A stretch of DNA of 64,000 bases, taken from the NCBI RefSeq assembly GCF_019649055.1, contig NW_026570424.1:1-64000 (forward strand), read 5' to 3'. This stretch comes from Paramacrobiotus metropolitanus (taxonomy: Eukaryota; Tardigrada; Eutardigrada; Parachela; Macrobiotidae). The notes under the pieces were generated by a model. It saw only the letters and a program-made list of their open reading frames with translations, had not been told where the DNA came from and made no database searches. The position numbers and the translations under genes were made by a program. This document shows positions 55,308 through 64,000 of the stretch, piece by piece; within the stretch, counting starts at the first letter, position 1; each line of letters begins with the position of its first letter.

Positions 55308-55929
55308 CACCATATTTTCACCTGCCCATGTCATATCCTGGCGGCGGCGCAGATAGAGCATCGTCTGACTGACAACCTGGATAAAACGCATCAGATAGTT
55401 CACCTCCACCTGTCGCAGCAGCCAAGCCGCGGCCGACCGCTCCAGAATCCAGTAGCCGTCGGGCACGCTGCACGTTTGCAGGACGAAGTGGGCCGTGGCC
55501 CGCTTCGATCTGTCCTGGTCGGGCTGCTTCTCCCCAGGCGGCGCGAATCTGTACCTCGGGCAGCAGTTCGCGACGCCGCTGCCCGTCCACCAGCACTTCC
55601 ACCAGCACCATCTCCTCTAGGTCGGCGAAACGGGGGATGAGGATTCTCCCCGGGTACCATTTCCAGTGCGGGCCGTCATGCAGCAGCGCCTCCACAACAG
55701 CTCCCTTAATTGGGTAACTGAATCGCCGGGAGGAACAGTCCCAGATCGCCCCGTAAGCAACCAGCACCGCCGGCTGTGTGGGGCAGCCGAAATCAACCAG
55801 CAGACGCGCGGGACCGTTGTCGTTCTCTTCCAGACCGATTACGTGGCCGTGCTGCAGCCCGCCCTGCATCTCAACGTCCACGGCGTTCCATGCGTACACC
55901 GAGCGTCCAGTGTCTTTGTCAAGGTGCAT
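55308..55929 (-). pseudogene. N-terminal module exon (exon 1) of the interrupted F-box-family gene
   Basis: The minus strand starts at ATG 55929 with MHLDKDTGRSVYAWNAVDVE and follows exon 1 of the intact copy closely (GGLQHGHVIGLEEND, LLVDFGCPTQPAVL, VEVLVDGQRRRELLPEVQIR). Near 55495-55510 the frame breaks, and the sense continues in another frame (CSVPDGYWILE, SQTMLYLRRRQD) to a GTAAGT donor at 55307. The matching F-box exon begins at 31352. Removing the retrotransposon and one GGCA copy leaves an intron of 283 bases, like those of the sister genes. The exon length (622) is one more than a multiple of three, consistent with a single inserted base. Confidence 0.78.
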
Positions 55930-56094
55930 TTCTGTCTGCCTGGTCTGAAGTCTGAACTTCGTTCGAGGCAGCAAATGAACCGCGTTCATAATAATCGAGT
56001 GGTCCACAGGGATAGATGAGTTCCGTAATGACTAGCTTGTACTGATAGGAAATAAATTCAAGAATGTCACTTTTTCTTCAGGAAGAAAGAAACA
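55930..56094. other. Short spacer between divergent units
   Basis: Would include the promoter or 5' leader of the minus-strand F-box-family gene and the truncated 5' end of the downstream non-LTR element; the exact join is not visible. Confidence 0.35.
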
Positions 56095-58269
56095 ATGGAC
56101 AATGGCTACGCTGAGTTGATTACGAGCCTGTTTGATGTACGGTGCAGTTTGATGTACAGTGCAGCGAAAGTGAAATGCTTTACAATGCGTGATGAGTTCC
56201 AGGGCAGTGGGGGTGATGTTGACGCCCAGGTGAGCAGTTTCGTGAAGGGCGTCTATGACATAGTTGATCAGTGTTATCCTACCCGTACGAAGCGTGTAAA
56301 ACAGAAAGAGGCCCCCTGGATGACTGAAGAAATCCGCGTGAATATTCGAAAAAAGAATAAAGTCTACAAACAGAAATGTGCAGCAAGAGACACGAACGAA
56401 TATCCCGCCCTACATCAGGAATACTGCAGCCTACGAGCCACAGTACGTAATCAAATTGGCACTGCAAAACAGCGATACTTTCATGAAAATCGGCAGAAAA
56501 CAACGTTGCTGTGGAAAGAAATGGGAAGAATGTTGCGGAAAACAAAAGCTCACGGAGAATGCGCAGTGGATCTGAATTCGTTGAACCAACATTTTGTCTC
56601 CATGGGCCAACATGGGATTTCTCACGTCAGACCAGCACCCCCCGCTGGGGGTGATTCAGATAACAGTTTGTTTTGCAGATTTGCCGACGTGTCAGAAGCG
56701 GTTGTTATGTCCATCGTGCAGGACATCAGAGCAAAAAAGAAAGCACCGGGGCCATTTGGAATACCATCAAGACTACTGGGAGCTGTTGCTTCGATTTTGG
56801 TGCCACCGTTAACAAGCATGGTTAATAACTCACTGCGCAGTGGCGTATTTCCATCGTTGTTCAAAATGGCCGAAATATGTCCCTTACCGAAAGTCCACAA
56901 CACACACAGCCTCGACGATTTTCGGCCCATATCGTTACTATGCAACATTTCAAAAGTGTTCGAGCGCTGTGTGCAAATCCAGCTGACCGCCTTCCTGCAA
57001 GCGCACAGCCTGCTGTCGCAGCGGCAGTCCGGCTTCCGCAAGGGGCATTCGTGCGAAACTCTATTGGTTAAAGTCACTGAAGCCTGGAAGTACGCAATGG
57101 ATGAAGGTGATGTTACAGCAGTTGCCATGCTCGATCTGAAGAAAGCATTTGACTCTGTCAATCACGAGCGGCTACTGCAAAAATTAAAGCAAATTGGTAT
57201 CGGTGAGACCGCCCTTGCATGGTTTTATTCCTATCTTACGGGGCGCCAACAGCGCGTGAAGACTGGCAAGAAATTTTCCACCTGGCTGCCGTTCGTGTCC
57301 GGTGTCCCGCAGGGCACTGTGCTCGGCCCGATACTGTTTCTCATATACCTAAATGACCTGTTGCAGATCACCGACTGTGAGATCGAAGCTTTTGCGGATG
57401 ACACTATCATGTACTGTCGTGGTAGGACGAAAGCAGCAGCCGCGGATAAGCTGAACACAGCATTAGAGAAGGCAGCCGCCTGGTTTAAAACCAACGGTCT
57501 GGTGCTGAATGTGAAAAAGTGTGTGGGCATGTTTATCTTTTCAGAGAGGAAAAACAAGACGGAAGCGAATCCGCCAGTAATTTTGAACGGCCAAGTCCTG
57601 ACAGTAAAACAACATGCAACATACCTTGGGGTCGAAGTGGACCAGCACCTGAAATGGGACAAGCAGTATCAAAAAGTGAAACGAAACATTAATTTCGGTA
57701 TACAGAAGATCAAGCGAGTCAGAACCGGTCTCAGCATCCCTCAGCGAGCCACCCTTCACCACGCCTTCGTCGAGCCGTACATAGATTACTGTGCACTGGC
57801 TTGGTCAACGGCGTCTTCGGGAGAGCAGAAGGAGCTGAAGAAACGGCAAGACGCAGCCTTGCGGACCATCACCGGCGGCAGTTGTCGGATAACACCGCAA
57901 CTGTACGAGCAGCTGGGCATCACACCAGCGACCGACCGATGGCGGCGAAAGGAAGCGGTATGGCTGTACAAGATACGTAACCGGAGCAGTTTTAATTTGC
58001 CGTCCTACATGATCAACCTGCTGCCATTCAAGGAAACGAGTGCGAGGTACGAACTTCGCCGAACAGAGCGGATTGATGCCACCACGCGGCTGTGCATCGG
58101 GAAGACAACCCTGAAGATGAGGCTCAAGCAGTTGTATGATAAAATAACGGGGAAAATGTTTACTAAAATTGTTGATGGTAAGACTAAAAAAGTACGTGGG
58201 GAAGAGGTGTTCGGGTGTGGTTCTATTGAACTTTATCTGGCTACTTTACGTTCAAATAGCCTTCTGTAA
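56095..58269 (+). CDS. Non-LTR retrotransposon reverse transcriptase, 724 aa, endonuclease lost
   Basis: One clean frame. Residues 1-190 are the linker after the missing endonuclease (WMTEEIRVNIRKKNKVYKQK). The RT core follows: KKAPGPFGIPSRLL, DFRPISLLCNISKVFERCV, RQSGFRKGHSCETLL, VAMLDLKKAFDSVNHERLL with a catalytic Asp, GVPQGTVLGPILFLIYLNDL, and FADD at 433-436. The thumb and C-terminal region (LGVEVDQHLKWDKQYQKVKR, YIDYCALAWSTAS) is like jockey/CR1-type elements. The apurinic endonuclease domain is absent, so the insertion is 5' truncated, as is usual for target-primed reverse transcription. The ORF has no stop or frame break, so it is probably young. It lies head to head with the F-box-family exon at 55308-55929. 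Confidence 0.88.
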   Translation: MDNGYAELITSLFDVRCSLMYSAAKVKCFTMRDEFQGSGGDVDAQVSSFVKGVYDIVDQCYPTRTKRVKQKEAPWMTEEIRVNIRKKNKVYKQKCAARDTNEYPALHQEYCSLRATVRNQIGTAKQRYFHENRQKTTLLWKEMGRMLRKTKAHGECAVDLNSLNQHFVSMGQHGISHVRPAPPAGGDSDNSLFCRFADVSEAVVMSIVQDIRAKKKAPGPFGIPSRLLGAVASILVPPLTSMVNNSLRSGVFPSLFKMAEICPLPKVHNTHSLDDFRPISLLCNISKVFERCVQIQLTAFLQAHSLLSQRQSGFRKGHSCETLLVKVTEAWKYAMDEGDVTAVAMLDLKKAFDSVNHERLLQKLKQIGIGETALAWFYSYLTGRQQRVKTGKKFSTWLPFVSGVPQGTVLGPILFLIYLNDLLQITDCEIEAFADDTIMYCRGRTKAAAADKLNTALEKAAAWFKTNGLVLNVKKCVGMFIFSERKNKTEANPPVILNGQVLTVKQHATYLGVEVDQHLKWDKQYQKVKRNINFGIQKIKRVRTGLSIPQRATLHHAFVEPYIDYCALAWSTASSGEQKELKKRQDAALRTITGGSCRITPQLYEQLGITPATDRWRRKEAVWLYKIRNRSSFNLPSYMINLLPFKETSARYELRRTERIDATTRLCIGKTTLKMRLKQLYDKITGKMFTKIVDGKTKKVRGEEVFGCGSIELYLATLRSNSLL

Positions 58270-58402
58270 TATTATGTTACCTCGACTGTTCTGCCATCTG
58301 AATGTTGCTTTTTTTATTTGTTATTCTTATTATTATCTGACCAGACTAGCGAGTGCCTGAGGGTTTGTCTGCTCTTGAATAAACTAAACTAAACTAAACT
58401 AA
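58270..58402 (+). mobile_element. 3' end of the non-LTR element with AAACT repeats
   Basis: A 3' untranslated tail of about 130 bases ending in AATAAA followed by four to five AAACT units (58378-58402). Short 3' tandem repeats instead of poly-A are typical of several non-LTR clades. Confidence 0.75.
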
Positions 58403-58436
58403 AACGGTTGCTCGGCTGCATGCGTAAATGCGGAAG

Positions 58437-58732
58437 GGGGCATTCAAGGATTACGTAACGCTCGAGGGGTAGGGGTGGGGTTGGCTTTTTGTTACGCTGT
58501 TACATGGGGTAGGGGGTTCCAAAAATTTTTGTTACGTGGGGATCGACACCCCATAAAAAGAGAAAATAAATAATATATTTGAATTGCAATTTTATAGAGG
58601 GCTGGTCGGGCTTTCCATTACGCGTATTGGCAGGGGGATTGAAAATTTTGTTATCCTGCTGTTACAAGGGTAGGGACTAGGGAGTGGTCAAAATCATGAA
58701 AAACTGCGTTACATAATACTTGAATTGCGCCT
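58437..58732. mobile_element. G-rich MITE of about 296 bp
   Basis: The left end GGCATTCAAGGATTACGTAA pairs with the right end, which reads inward GCGCAATTCAAGTATTATGT, followed by AACGC in both. Inside are runs such as GGGGTAGGGGTGGGGTT and GTTACGTGGGG. No ORF. The design (TTCAAG-TATTACGTAACGC tips, G-rich interior) matches non-autonomous DNA elements seen in many invertebrates; I do not assign a superfamily. Confidence 0.65.
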
Positions 58733-58972
58733 TAATGCTGAACTTTCATGTCTGGGCATGCAGCACTGCGTGCATACTGCATAGAGGCTCAACGCGCATG
58801 CGCGCCTTGCAACAGCGCTGCAGCACGTACATACTAGTACGGTAGACAATTGTAGCGTACTGTTTCATCTTTTTCAAACTATTTGGAAACTTTTATTATC
58901 GCCGTTTCATACGGAATAAATCTTTGCCATCCAGCGTGCATTCTTCGCCTCTCTTAGACAGCGCAACAAAGA
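58733..58972. other. Upstream region of the last F-box-family gene
   Basis: Contains GCATGC/TGCAGCA-rich self-complementary words near 58755-58830. Probable promoter region of the gene at 58973. Confidence 0.35.
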
Positions 58973-61147
58973 ATGCACTTGTACCAGAACACTGGACGAA
59001 CGCTGCACGACTGGAACGCGGTGGATGTGGAGATTGACGGCCGACTGCAGCACGGCTACGTCATCAGCCTGGAAGAGAACACGAACGTTCCCCCGCGTCT
59101 GGTAGTGGATTTCGGATGCCCCACACAGTAGGCGGTGTCAGTGGAGTACGGGAAGGTCTGGGACTCCTACAGCATTCGATGGAGCCAGGCAAGCGAGGGA
59201 GAGGCTGTGGAGGTGCTGCTGCACGACGGACCGCAGCGTCCCTGGTCGTGGTACTCCGGAAAGATGCTGATTCCCGCGTTCGATGACATGGATGAGATGG
59301 CGGTGGTGGAGGTGATGGTGGACGGGCAGTGGCGTCGCGAACTGCTTCCCTGGCTGCAGATTCGCGACGCCTGCGAAGAAGCAGCACGGTCCGGGCTTCT
59401 TGCAGCGGGCCATTTCGTCATGGAGACGTGCAGTGTGCCCAGCGGCTACTGGACTCTGGAGCCGTCGGTGTCGGCCTTCCTGATCAGACAACTTGAGAGC
59501 CGCCGCCAGCTGCGCGTTGTTACCGTTCTCAGTCAGACGCTGCGGGTTCTGCGACGCCGCGAAGACTGGATCCTGCCGGGTGATACTGTAGTAAGTCACT
59601 TGTCAGTGGTTGTTTCGCATTTTCCATGCTGAAAAGTGTTAATTGCTAATGCTGTCTGATACTCCTTGTACGCTGCAAAAAAAGCTTTATTGTGGAACTT
59701 TATGAATTGACAAAAAATTAATTTAATTGGCTGGTTAGGACTGTACTCTGTAAGTGTGTTTGTGTCGTAGGCAAAGTTCTTTGAAGAAGAGCGGGCAAAT
59801 CATGACTTTCACCGTAAAATCGCCGCCTTGAAGAAAACAGAAGAGCGGAAGCGGAAGAAGCCGTTGAGTGGCGTTGAAGGCGGTTTGGCGTTGCCTTTGG
59901 AAGTGCTGAAGGAGGTCTTTCGTTCGCTGGACACTTTCGACCGCGTCCGCTGCCAGCGCACCTGTAAAAAGTGGGCAGACATTCTCACGGCGCCGGATAT
60001 GTGCCGCGAGGTGCGTGTCGCGCGACCGCAGCACCGCTTCTGGGACCACTACTTCATGTACGCCTGCCTGGCCAAGCACATTACACCCGCCACGCGCACG
60101 GTCAGTCTTCGCGAAAGCGGAACGTACGACGATGAAGTGTTCTTCATAATCACGCATCTCCTGCGCTCTGTCGACATCCCGCGTCTCCACCGTTTCATCG
60201 TGGACCGCCGCTCCTTCCGGCTCGGGGAATGGAGTGGCGCGCTACAAACTGGGAGCGCTGTCCTCCGAGATCACCGCGGGGTTGATCGATTCCAAGCTGG
60301 CGGCATCTTGTGATCGGTTGATTTTGAAGGATTTTGCATTTGCCGTGGTGGAGAAGCGATCCAGTGAGGCCCTCTTCCAGTGCCGCATTCCCCTGGTTGT
60401 CTTCACGGGTGGACAGGTGGATGAGGCGAAGAATCTGGACCTGTTGGAGGAGCATCTGCGCTGCGAGGGGCCGCCGCTGGATATGCAGCGGATTGCCTAC
60501 TGCCTGGCCGAACGGATTGACAGCGAAGAGAAGGCCCGGCAAGTGAACAAGGTATTTAAACGGCATGCCACCGTGTACAATATGTACTGAAGTCTAAAGC
60601 ACTTCGCTTTAAAGATCACTTTTGCACGCAACCAGGTTTCCGTCACTCTTTGTCCAGTTTCCAATTGTTTCCTTTGATTTTTGGAATTGCTTTTCAGATA
60701 TTACTGAAATTTTGTGGAGTGTAGAAAATGTTCTTCCTACAGGCAGAATTTGAACATGTTCATTACAGCTTCAAGCTTGCTAGGAGATAGTAATTACAGT
60801 AGAACTTGTTATTGCAGATTCTGCGGGTGTACCAAGCCAGCGATCCGCGTCCCTCGGCGCATTACCGCGGACGCCGGTGGTCGCTGTACAGCATGGCCAG
60901 TGTGGACGTCGGGAAGCTGAACAAATTCTGCCTGGCGGCCTTGGCGCACTGCATGCGGGACTGGGATGACGAAGACCAGTCCGGTCACGCTGAACAACCC
61001 AGCGACAACGAGTCCGAGGAGGAGGAAGAAGAAGAAGAAGCAGAAGAAAACGACGACGACGATGACGAGGTGGAGGAGGAGGAAGAGGAAGAAGAGGAAG
61101 AAGACGAGGAGGAGGAAGAAAAAGAGGGAAAGGAGGAGCAGGAGTAA
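58973..61147 (+). pseudogene. Three-exon F-box-family gene with a nonsense codon and a frame break
   Basis: Exons are 58973-59590 (donor GTAAGT), 59771-60551 (acceptor CGTAG, donor GTATTT) and 60818-61147 (acceptor TTGCAG). Exon 1 starts MHLYQNTGRTLHDWNAVDVE; an in-frame TAG at 59129-59131 follows GCPTQ where sisters have a sense codon, and homology continues directly after it. Exon 2 has the F-box (LPLEVLKEVFRSLDTFDRVR) and loses frame near 60225-60236; homology resumes in another frame (ALSSEITAGLIDSKLAASCD). Exon 3 has DPRPSAHYRGRRW, then an acidic run of about 50 residues, nearly all E and D, encoded by GAG/GAA repeats. Splice sites are intact. Either a young pseudogene or a gene with two sequence errors. 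AATAAA at about 61315 would serve as polyadenylation signal. Confidence 0.75.
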
Positions 61148-63442
61148 AAACTTGAATTTGTGAAGGTTTCTGTTTCATTTATTGTTAGGTTTCTTACCCT
61201 CTGCTGTTTGATGTCTTACTTACTTGTCTATATATAAAAACAGTAGGCAGAATCGCCAGAATGTTGACTGTTGTGGATGAGTTTAGGGTATGATTTGGAA
61301 CTTCTCCAGTCCGGTAATAAAGTTAGTTTCTGTAGTTAAATCGTTTGGTAATTCGATGCGGTTATTTTAATTTGCTGAAGTAGTTTAAAAAGTGGCTTTT
61401 AGCGGCACTGACAATTGCAGATGCCAAGAGCGAAAGCGGCAGAGACAATCGATGCGAGTACATGTTGATAAATTAACGGCACCCGAGCACGTCGGCATTG
61501 AATTCTCGTTAATGTAATTGGTTGTTGTGGAAAATTCACTGGAAATCTTATCTGCTCGGTCATGCTCCAGAAGCAGTCGATAAATGGCTCCGCCACGGGA
61601 GCGTCACGCGGCGCTGGGTCGTTACACGCCAACACACGGACGACATTGGTCCGACGTTGACTGTTACGTCAGTGAAAAATTTTGATGCAGAGATTTTGAA
61701 TTCGGCATGACGAAATAAAACTTGCACTCCACCGCGCAACATCCTCCGCATCCAGTCCCAGCTGGCCGTCTCCGCTTCGTGCACGTACTCTGTAGTTGCC
61801 GCCGCTCACGGCGTCTATGTTGAGTTTATCGTTCACGAAGTGGCTGACTTAGGTGCGCGGGGCTGTTTGAAGAAACGCCCGAACGGCTTTGAAGTAGGGC
61901 AGCAGCATTCGCTGGTGGCGTATACTGTACAGAGCGCGCAGTGGCATTCGCTATACAGAGTGCGCATAAGGCCCCCGTCCTCGGGGTTTGAGCAGAGACT
62001 GGATGGCCCAACCTGTGGTGAGGTGAAGCACCTTCCTGTTAGTGTTAGATTTTAGATTACTTATGTGGCTGTTCGGCCGGCTAAAGCCTCGTTGGTTTAT
62101 ATCTATCGCAATTAACTCGACTACTTGTATTAGTTGTTTTACTAGTACTTGTATACATACAATATGGGGCCAAAATAAAGCAAACCTCAGCTAATAAGCC
62201 CGTGGTGCGCAAATCTGTGCTTCTTGCCTTTGACCTTTCCATATTATGGAAATACTACGTTGGCAGATAAGAACTGTTAGATTCTCTGCTCGCAGTGACG
62301 TTTAAATGGTTCGAACCGAGACAGAAAAGTGCTTACTCAAGTCGACGAAAAAAACCTTAGTCGGAACAGAACGTCATAAGGAGTCGAAAAAATCCTAACC
62401 TTGTAGGCCTTTACCGAAGGCCAATTCCACGTGTAGGAATTCAGAAAAACCTAATTTCTGGAGGGATGGAATACTTGCGTTAGTTGCTATTTGCAGAAAT
62501 TTCCTTAAATAATACTGTAGCACTTCGAGAGCAAAGGTCACAACGACGCGCCCGAAATGCTCAGGGCGCTGTACTACGCCATAACGGTTAGAAACTTTTT
62601 GCAGTGTTGACAGTGCAGTAGCGTAGCGAACTGCTCGGACTGCCAGTGGATGACACTACAGAGCAGAACCATTTTTCGAAGCATCAGCTTCAGCAGTGCA
62701 GAGTTATAACATACGGAATACGGTCGATGTACAGACAGTACAGTAACGGCAGCAGTCGGACTGGAGTGAGACGGCGAGGATTACTGTCTTTTTGCTCTGC
62801 ACAAAGTTTAGAAGGATCCGTAATATTGGAAGGATCCGTAACTCTAGATTTGCAGTCACTTTGCAGTTCGCAGTACCGTTCGCTCAACCGTATTACTAGC
62901 GTTGCCAAATAAGTAATTGGCGGAGTCAGCGTATCAGACTTGAGTTAATCGAAAAAACTTGGAGGAAAGTCAAGTTATTAACTTGAACTTTCGAACCCTT
63001 TTTATGTACTGTAAATATGGGCCGACGCACTTCGCTTTTGCCGTTTCAGTTTGCCTTTTTCAACTTTACCGTCGCCTTTGGCTCTGCCGCCGGAAAAGCC
63101 GTTAACATACTAATTTCCCGTTCCAGAACGCCGTCTTCAAAAGCCTGTGCTCTTTGCAAAACGAATTACCGTTAACACATTGCCTATTCCACACACTTTA
63201 TTTATTGTGCTGGTTCCGGTTTTACGTTCTTTCACATTATCTACACATGTTATGTGCACAATCCATTCGCAAAAGCGCTGCAGCTGTACTCATATCATAC
63301 AAACAGGCTAAAATAAACATGAAAAGTTAAGAATCCCGTTAACATTTTGTGTTATACTATTCCAATAAACATACAAAAAAAAATGTAGGAAATTAAATCA
63401 TACTAAGGACATCTAGCGAAAACGCCACTGCGAAATCCACAA
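61148..63442. other. Intergenic, no gene supported; cluster of small hairpins
   Basis: No convincing gene. A short frame at 61522-61710 (AVDKWLRHGSVTRRW) faintly recalls a BACK domain and could be a relic. Three consecutive small hairpins lie at about 62402-62462 (GGCCTT/AAGGCC, AATTCC/GGAATT, CAGAAA/TTTCTG). TGCAGT- and CAGTAC-rich repeats lie near 62600-62760. A TTTATT pair near 63189-63197 could serve the minus-strand gene starting beyond the window. Confidence 0.4.
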
Positions 63443-64000
63443 TCAACCACGCGCATCAAACCACACATCGCCGAACTCATCCTCCACACCCCCATCGCCC
63501 GCCTTCCCATCCGCCGAACGAACGTCGACACTGCTGCTTTCCAGTCCCGGCACATTACCGCCACGACGCTTCCCGTGTGATTTGCCGGCCACCGCTCCCT
63601 CTCCGCACAAACAGACACTGCCTCCATGAACGCCGCTGTCCGTAGCGGGCGCTACTGGGATTCTCTCGACCAGGGAGGAGCTGACGGTCGCCTGCTGGCC
63701 GCTGCCGTCGTGGGCTGGACGGGGCGTGAAGGCCGCTTCCGACGGGGGCAGGCCGGTGTACAACGCGTCCGCTGGATGCGCAAAACGTCCCGTCTGCAGA
63801 CATTCCGCATGATTGCACAAATTCTGTTCAATGTTCAGATACGATGCCAATTGTACTACCTGTGAACGAAAACGAGCTGCTTTCTGACCGCGGAAGGAAG
63901 CGTTAAAAGCGGTCCGGGCTTCTGCGGCCGTGTCGGTTATGCTAATCAAATATCCCTTCGCGGAAGAGCAGCTCGGTTGCGCGGCATCATTGCTGCGCAC
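63443..64000 (-). CDS. Terminal coding part of an unidentified gene, runs off the window
   Basis: A minus-strand frame is open from the window edge to a stop at 63443 (about 185 codons). It reads SITDTAAEARTAFNASFRGQ, VVQLASYLNIEQNLCNHAEC, then a low-complexity Gly/Ser/Ala-rich tail ending DEFGDVWFDARG. No domain is recognised and no acceptor is clear in the visible part, so the exon may begin outside. It could be the C-terminal tail of a longer protein. Its higher G+C than the flanking DNA supports real coding sequence; the function cannot be inferred. Confidence 0.45.
   Translation of the reverse strand: MRSNDAAQPSCSSAKGYLISITDTAAEARTAFNASFRGQKAARFRSQVVQLASYLNIEQNLCNHAECLQTGRFAHPADALYTGLPPSEAAFTPRPAHDGSGQQATVSSSLVERIPVAPATDSGVHGGSVCLCGEGAVAGKSHGKRRGGNVPGLESSSVDVRSADGKAGDGGVEDEFGDVWFDARG

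Noticed and set aside
61522-61710. Possible BACK-domain relic
   Set aside because: Similarity is limited to about 15 residues and no BTB or further BACK sequence is nearby.
62300-62325. GGTTCGAACC resembling a tRNA T-loop
   Set aside because: No acceptor stem, D arm or anticodon arm at the right distances; just a palindrome.

Overview
The window is eukaryotic, and almost certainly from an invertebrate animal. Genes are split by short GT-AG introns (about 180-570 bases), spacing is loose, and there are no operons or bacterial-type signals. The families seen are F-box, BTB-BACK, a secreted leucine-rich-repeat protein, a zinc-finger protein, non-LTR retrotransposons and a Ty3/gypsy-type LTR retrotransposon. 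The lineage-specific three-exon F-box family resembles families I associate with tardigrades (Hypsibius-like), but that is recollection, not proof.

Layout. 1-12.3 kb: a 5'-incomplete F-box gene (168-1742), a decayed RT fragment on the minus strand (2810-3976), a secreted LRR gene (4467-5724), one intact three-exon F-box-family gene (6447-9066), and a broken BTB-BACK gene (10451-12263). 12.3-16 kb: non-coding, with two small inverted-repeat elements and a perfect 37-bp-arm palindrome. 16.0-21.4 kb: a four-exon gene for a protein of about 1,374 residues. Its first exon encodes ten helix-turn-helix-like units, made by duplicating a five-unit block, and its last exon encodes C2H2-type zinc fingers. 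21.4-30.5 kb: non-coding and mobile DNA, including a repetitive minus-strand reading frame, two further inverted-repeat elements, an F-box terminal-exon remnant and a three-copy, roughly 735-bp tandem array of a non-LTR RT fragment.

30.6-55.9 kb is the main structure. A 23,668-bp LTR retrotransposon (31396-55063, minus strand) has 332-bp LTRs differing at one base, a GGCA target duplication and a primer site matching the 3' end of initiator tRNA-Met. It sits inside the first intron of an F-box-family gene whose exon 1 (55308-55929) and exon 2 (30570-31352) flank it in the same orientation. Its order is Gag-like, protease, RT, RNase H, integrase, an AT-hook segment, and then three large extra ORFs (1201, 505 and 985 aa) of unknown function. 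The gag-pol part is broken at about ten places, while the extra ORFs are long and clean.

56-64 kb: a 5'-truncated non-LTR retrotransposon with a long RT ORF, an inverted-repeat element, a broken three-exon F-box-family gene (58973-61147), non-coding DNA, and the last exon of an unidentified minus-strand gene running off the window.

The F-box loci share one architecture: an N-terminal module of about 205 aa, an F-box module of about 263 aa, and a short terminal exon with a variably acidic tail. They look like a birth-and-death family in which only the 6447-9066 copy reads through cleanly. Single-base frame breaks are frequent in both host and mobile genes, so some may be assembly errors rather than biology.
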